Assembly: GCA_012963075.1 (NCBI GenBank)
Contig: DTWI01000046.1
Coordinates: 1-6,520, forward strand
From: Fidelibacterota bacterium
Lineage (GTDB): Bacteria; Marinisomatota; Marinisomatia; Marinisomatales; Marinisomataceae
Length of the DNA stretch: 6,520 nt
Direction of reading: 5' to 3'
Shown here: piece after piece, positions 6,381-6,520 of the stretch
Layout: every line of letters begins with the position of its first letter
Numbering within the stretch: position 1 is the first letter of the stretch
The notes under the pieces: generated by a model
Database searches by the model: none
The model's input: only the letters and a program-made list of their open reading frames with translations
Told to the model about the DNA's origin: nothing
Made by a program: the position numbers and the translations under genes

Positions 6381-6446
6381 TCTAATGACACATGAACCAT
6401 TTGCGGCAGATCCTTCGACTTCAATTTTTTCTAATTCTTTTTTTAT
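6381..6446 (-). pseudogene. Upstream continuation of the ybaB frame without a start codon
   Basis: Reading the ybaB frame back from its first ATG gives 22 more codons ending in LEKIEVEGSAANGSCVIR. This matches the YbaB strand that reads AQLEVTGESGAG in E. coli. A TAG at 6449-6447 then closes the frame. No ATG, GTG or TTG lies in this stretch; only ATA (6446) or ATT could serve as rare starts. Beyond the TAG, none of the three minus-strand frames to the window edge resembles the expected helix. The coding remnant is seen directly; the cause, whether truncation, frameshift or misjoin, is inference. A seven-base A-run (6438-6444) near its upstream end is a possible indel site. Confidence 0.6.
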
Positions 6447-6447
6447 C

Positions 6448-6456
6448 TATAAAGAG
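6448..6456 (+). promoter_or_regulatory. Possible -10 element or ribosome binding site of the edge gene
   Basis: TATAAA at 6448-6453 resembles a -10 element, but the T-rich sequence upstream offers no convincing -35. The overlapping AAGAG at 6452-6456 is a weak Shine-Dalgarno candidate nine bases before the ATG at 6466. The two readings compete with each other, and the sequence is too AT-rich to decide. Confidence 0.2.
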
Positions 6457-6465
6457 CAATAATTT

Positions 6466-6520
6466 ATGGTCGTACCAACTTTTAAAAAAATAAATATTAA
6501 TGCTTATAAACCAGGAAAAT
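6466..6520 (+). CDS. N-terminal fragment, possibly histidinol-phosphate aminotransferase
   Basis: An ATG at 6466 opens a frame of 18 complete codons running off the window edge, reading MVVPTFKKININAYKPGK. HisC-type class I/II aminotransferases, which are PLP enzymes of histidine biosynthesis, commonly begin with a short stretch followed by I-x2-Y-x-PGK or PGKS, and this fragment fits that pattern. It is transcribed away from the recR operon, and its ATG lies only 19 bp from where the ybaB-like frame ends. No catalytic residue is in view, so the call rests on the short N-terminal motif alone. Another fold-type I aminotransferase is the main alternative. Confidence 0.4.
   Translation, partial: MVVPTFKKININAYKPGK

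Larger units (their letters stand above)
2306..6446 (-). other. Operon ybaB-recR-pgsA-pgpA-cinA-recA
   Basis: Six genes on the minus strand are joined by overlaps of 1 (TAATG), 4 (TTGA), 11 and 4 (GTGA) bases, with one 21-bp gap before recA. No internal gap is large enough for a separate promoter outside coding sequence, and no internal terminator is visible, so a single transcript from the right is likely. The main promoter would lie at or beyond 6446, in a region shared with the plus-strand gene at the edge. I could not recognise it. Confidence 0.75.

Overview
The window is strongly AT-rich (by eye about two thirds A+T) and densely coding. It carries housekeeping genes and no sign of a mobile element, CRISPR array or RNA gene. 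The proteins are clearly bacterial: a RecA of the general bacterial type, RecR, a two-domain CinA, bacterial phosphatidylglycerol synthesis enzymes and RNase HII. The clustering of recR-pgsA-pgpA-cinA-recA and the AT-rich, compact layout would fit a streamlined, possibly marine lineage. The FCB group, for example Marinimicrobia/SAR406, is my best guess, but this is inference from gene order and sequence flavour and needs a RecA or RecR tree.

Layout from left to right. A 14-codon fragment of an unidentified minus-strand gene lies at the left edge and overlaps the end of rnhB (RNase HII, minus) by ATGA. A 61-bp A/T-rich divergent region with a near-perfect palindrome separates rnhB from a plus-strand sodium:alanine/glycine symporter gene of the AGCS family. 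That gene converges on recA across an 88-bp gap. From there to the right edge is one minus-strand operon, transcribed right to left: ybaB/ebfC (missing its normal 5' end), recR, pgsA, pgpA, cinA, recA. The genes overlap by 1 to 11 bp, except for a 21-bp gap before recA that holds the clearest Shine-Dalgarno sequence in the window. At the right edge a plus-strand gene starts; its 18 visible residues resemble the N-terminus of a histidinol-phosphate aminotransferase.

The operon mixes two jobs. YbaB, RecR and RecA serve DNA recombination and repair, with RecR helping to load RecA on gapped DNA. PgsA and PgpA carry out consecutive steps making phosphatidylglycerol. CinA (nucleotide clean-up, NMN amidase) sits between the two sets. 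Translational coupling is indicated by TAATG (ybaB/recR), TTGA (recR/pgsA) and GTGA (pgpA/cinA). Two of these junctions imply non-ATG starts, TTG for pgsA and GTG for cinA.

I found no undescribed multi-gene system. The points most worth a second look are the ybaB gene cut off from its N-terminal helix and from its usual neighbour dnaX, a RecR with a CxC instead of CxxC half of its zinc knuckle, a RecA with Asn in place of the conserved His next to the catalytic Glu and no acidic tail, and a PgpA with a changed core motif and an acidic insertion.
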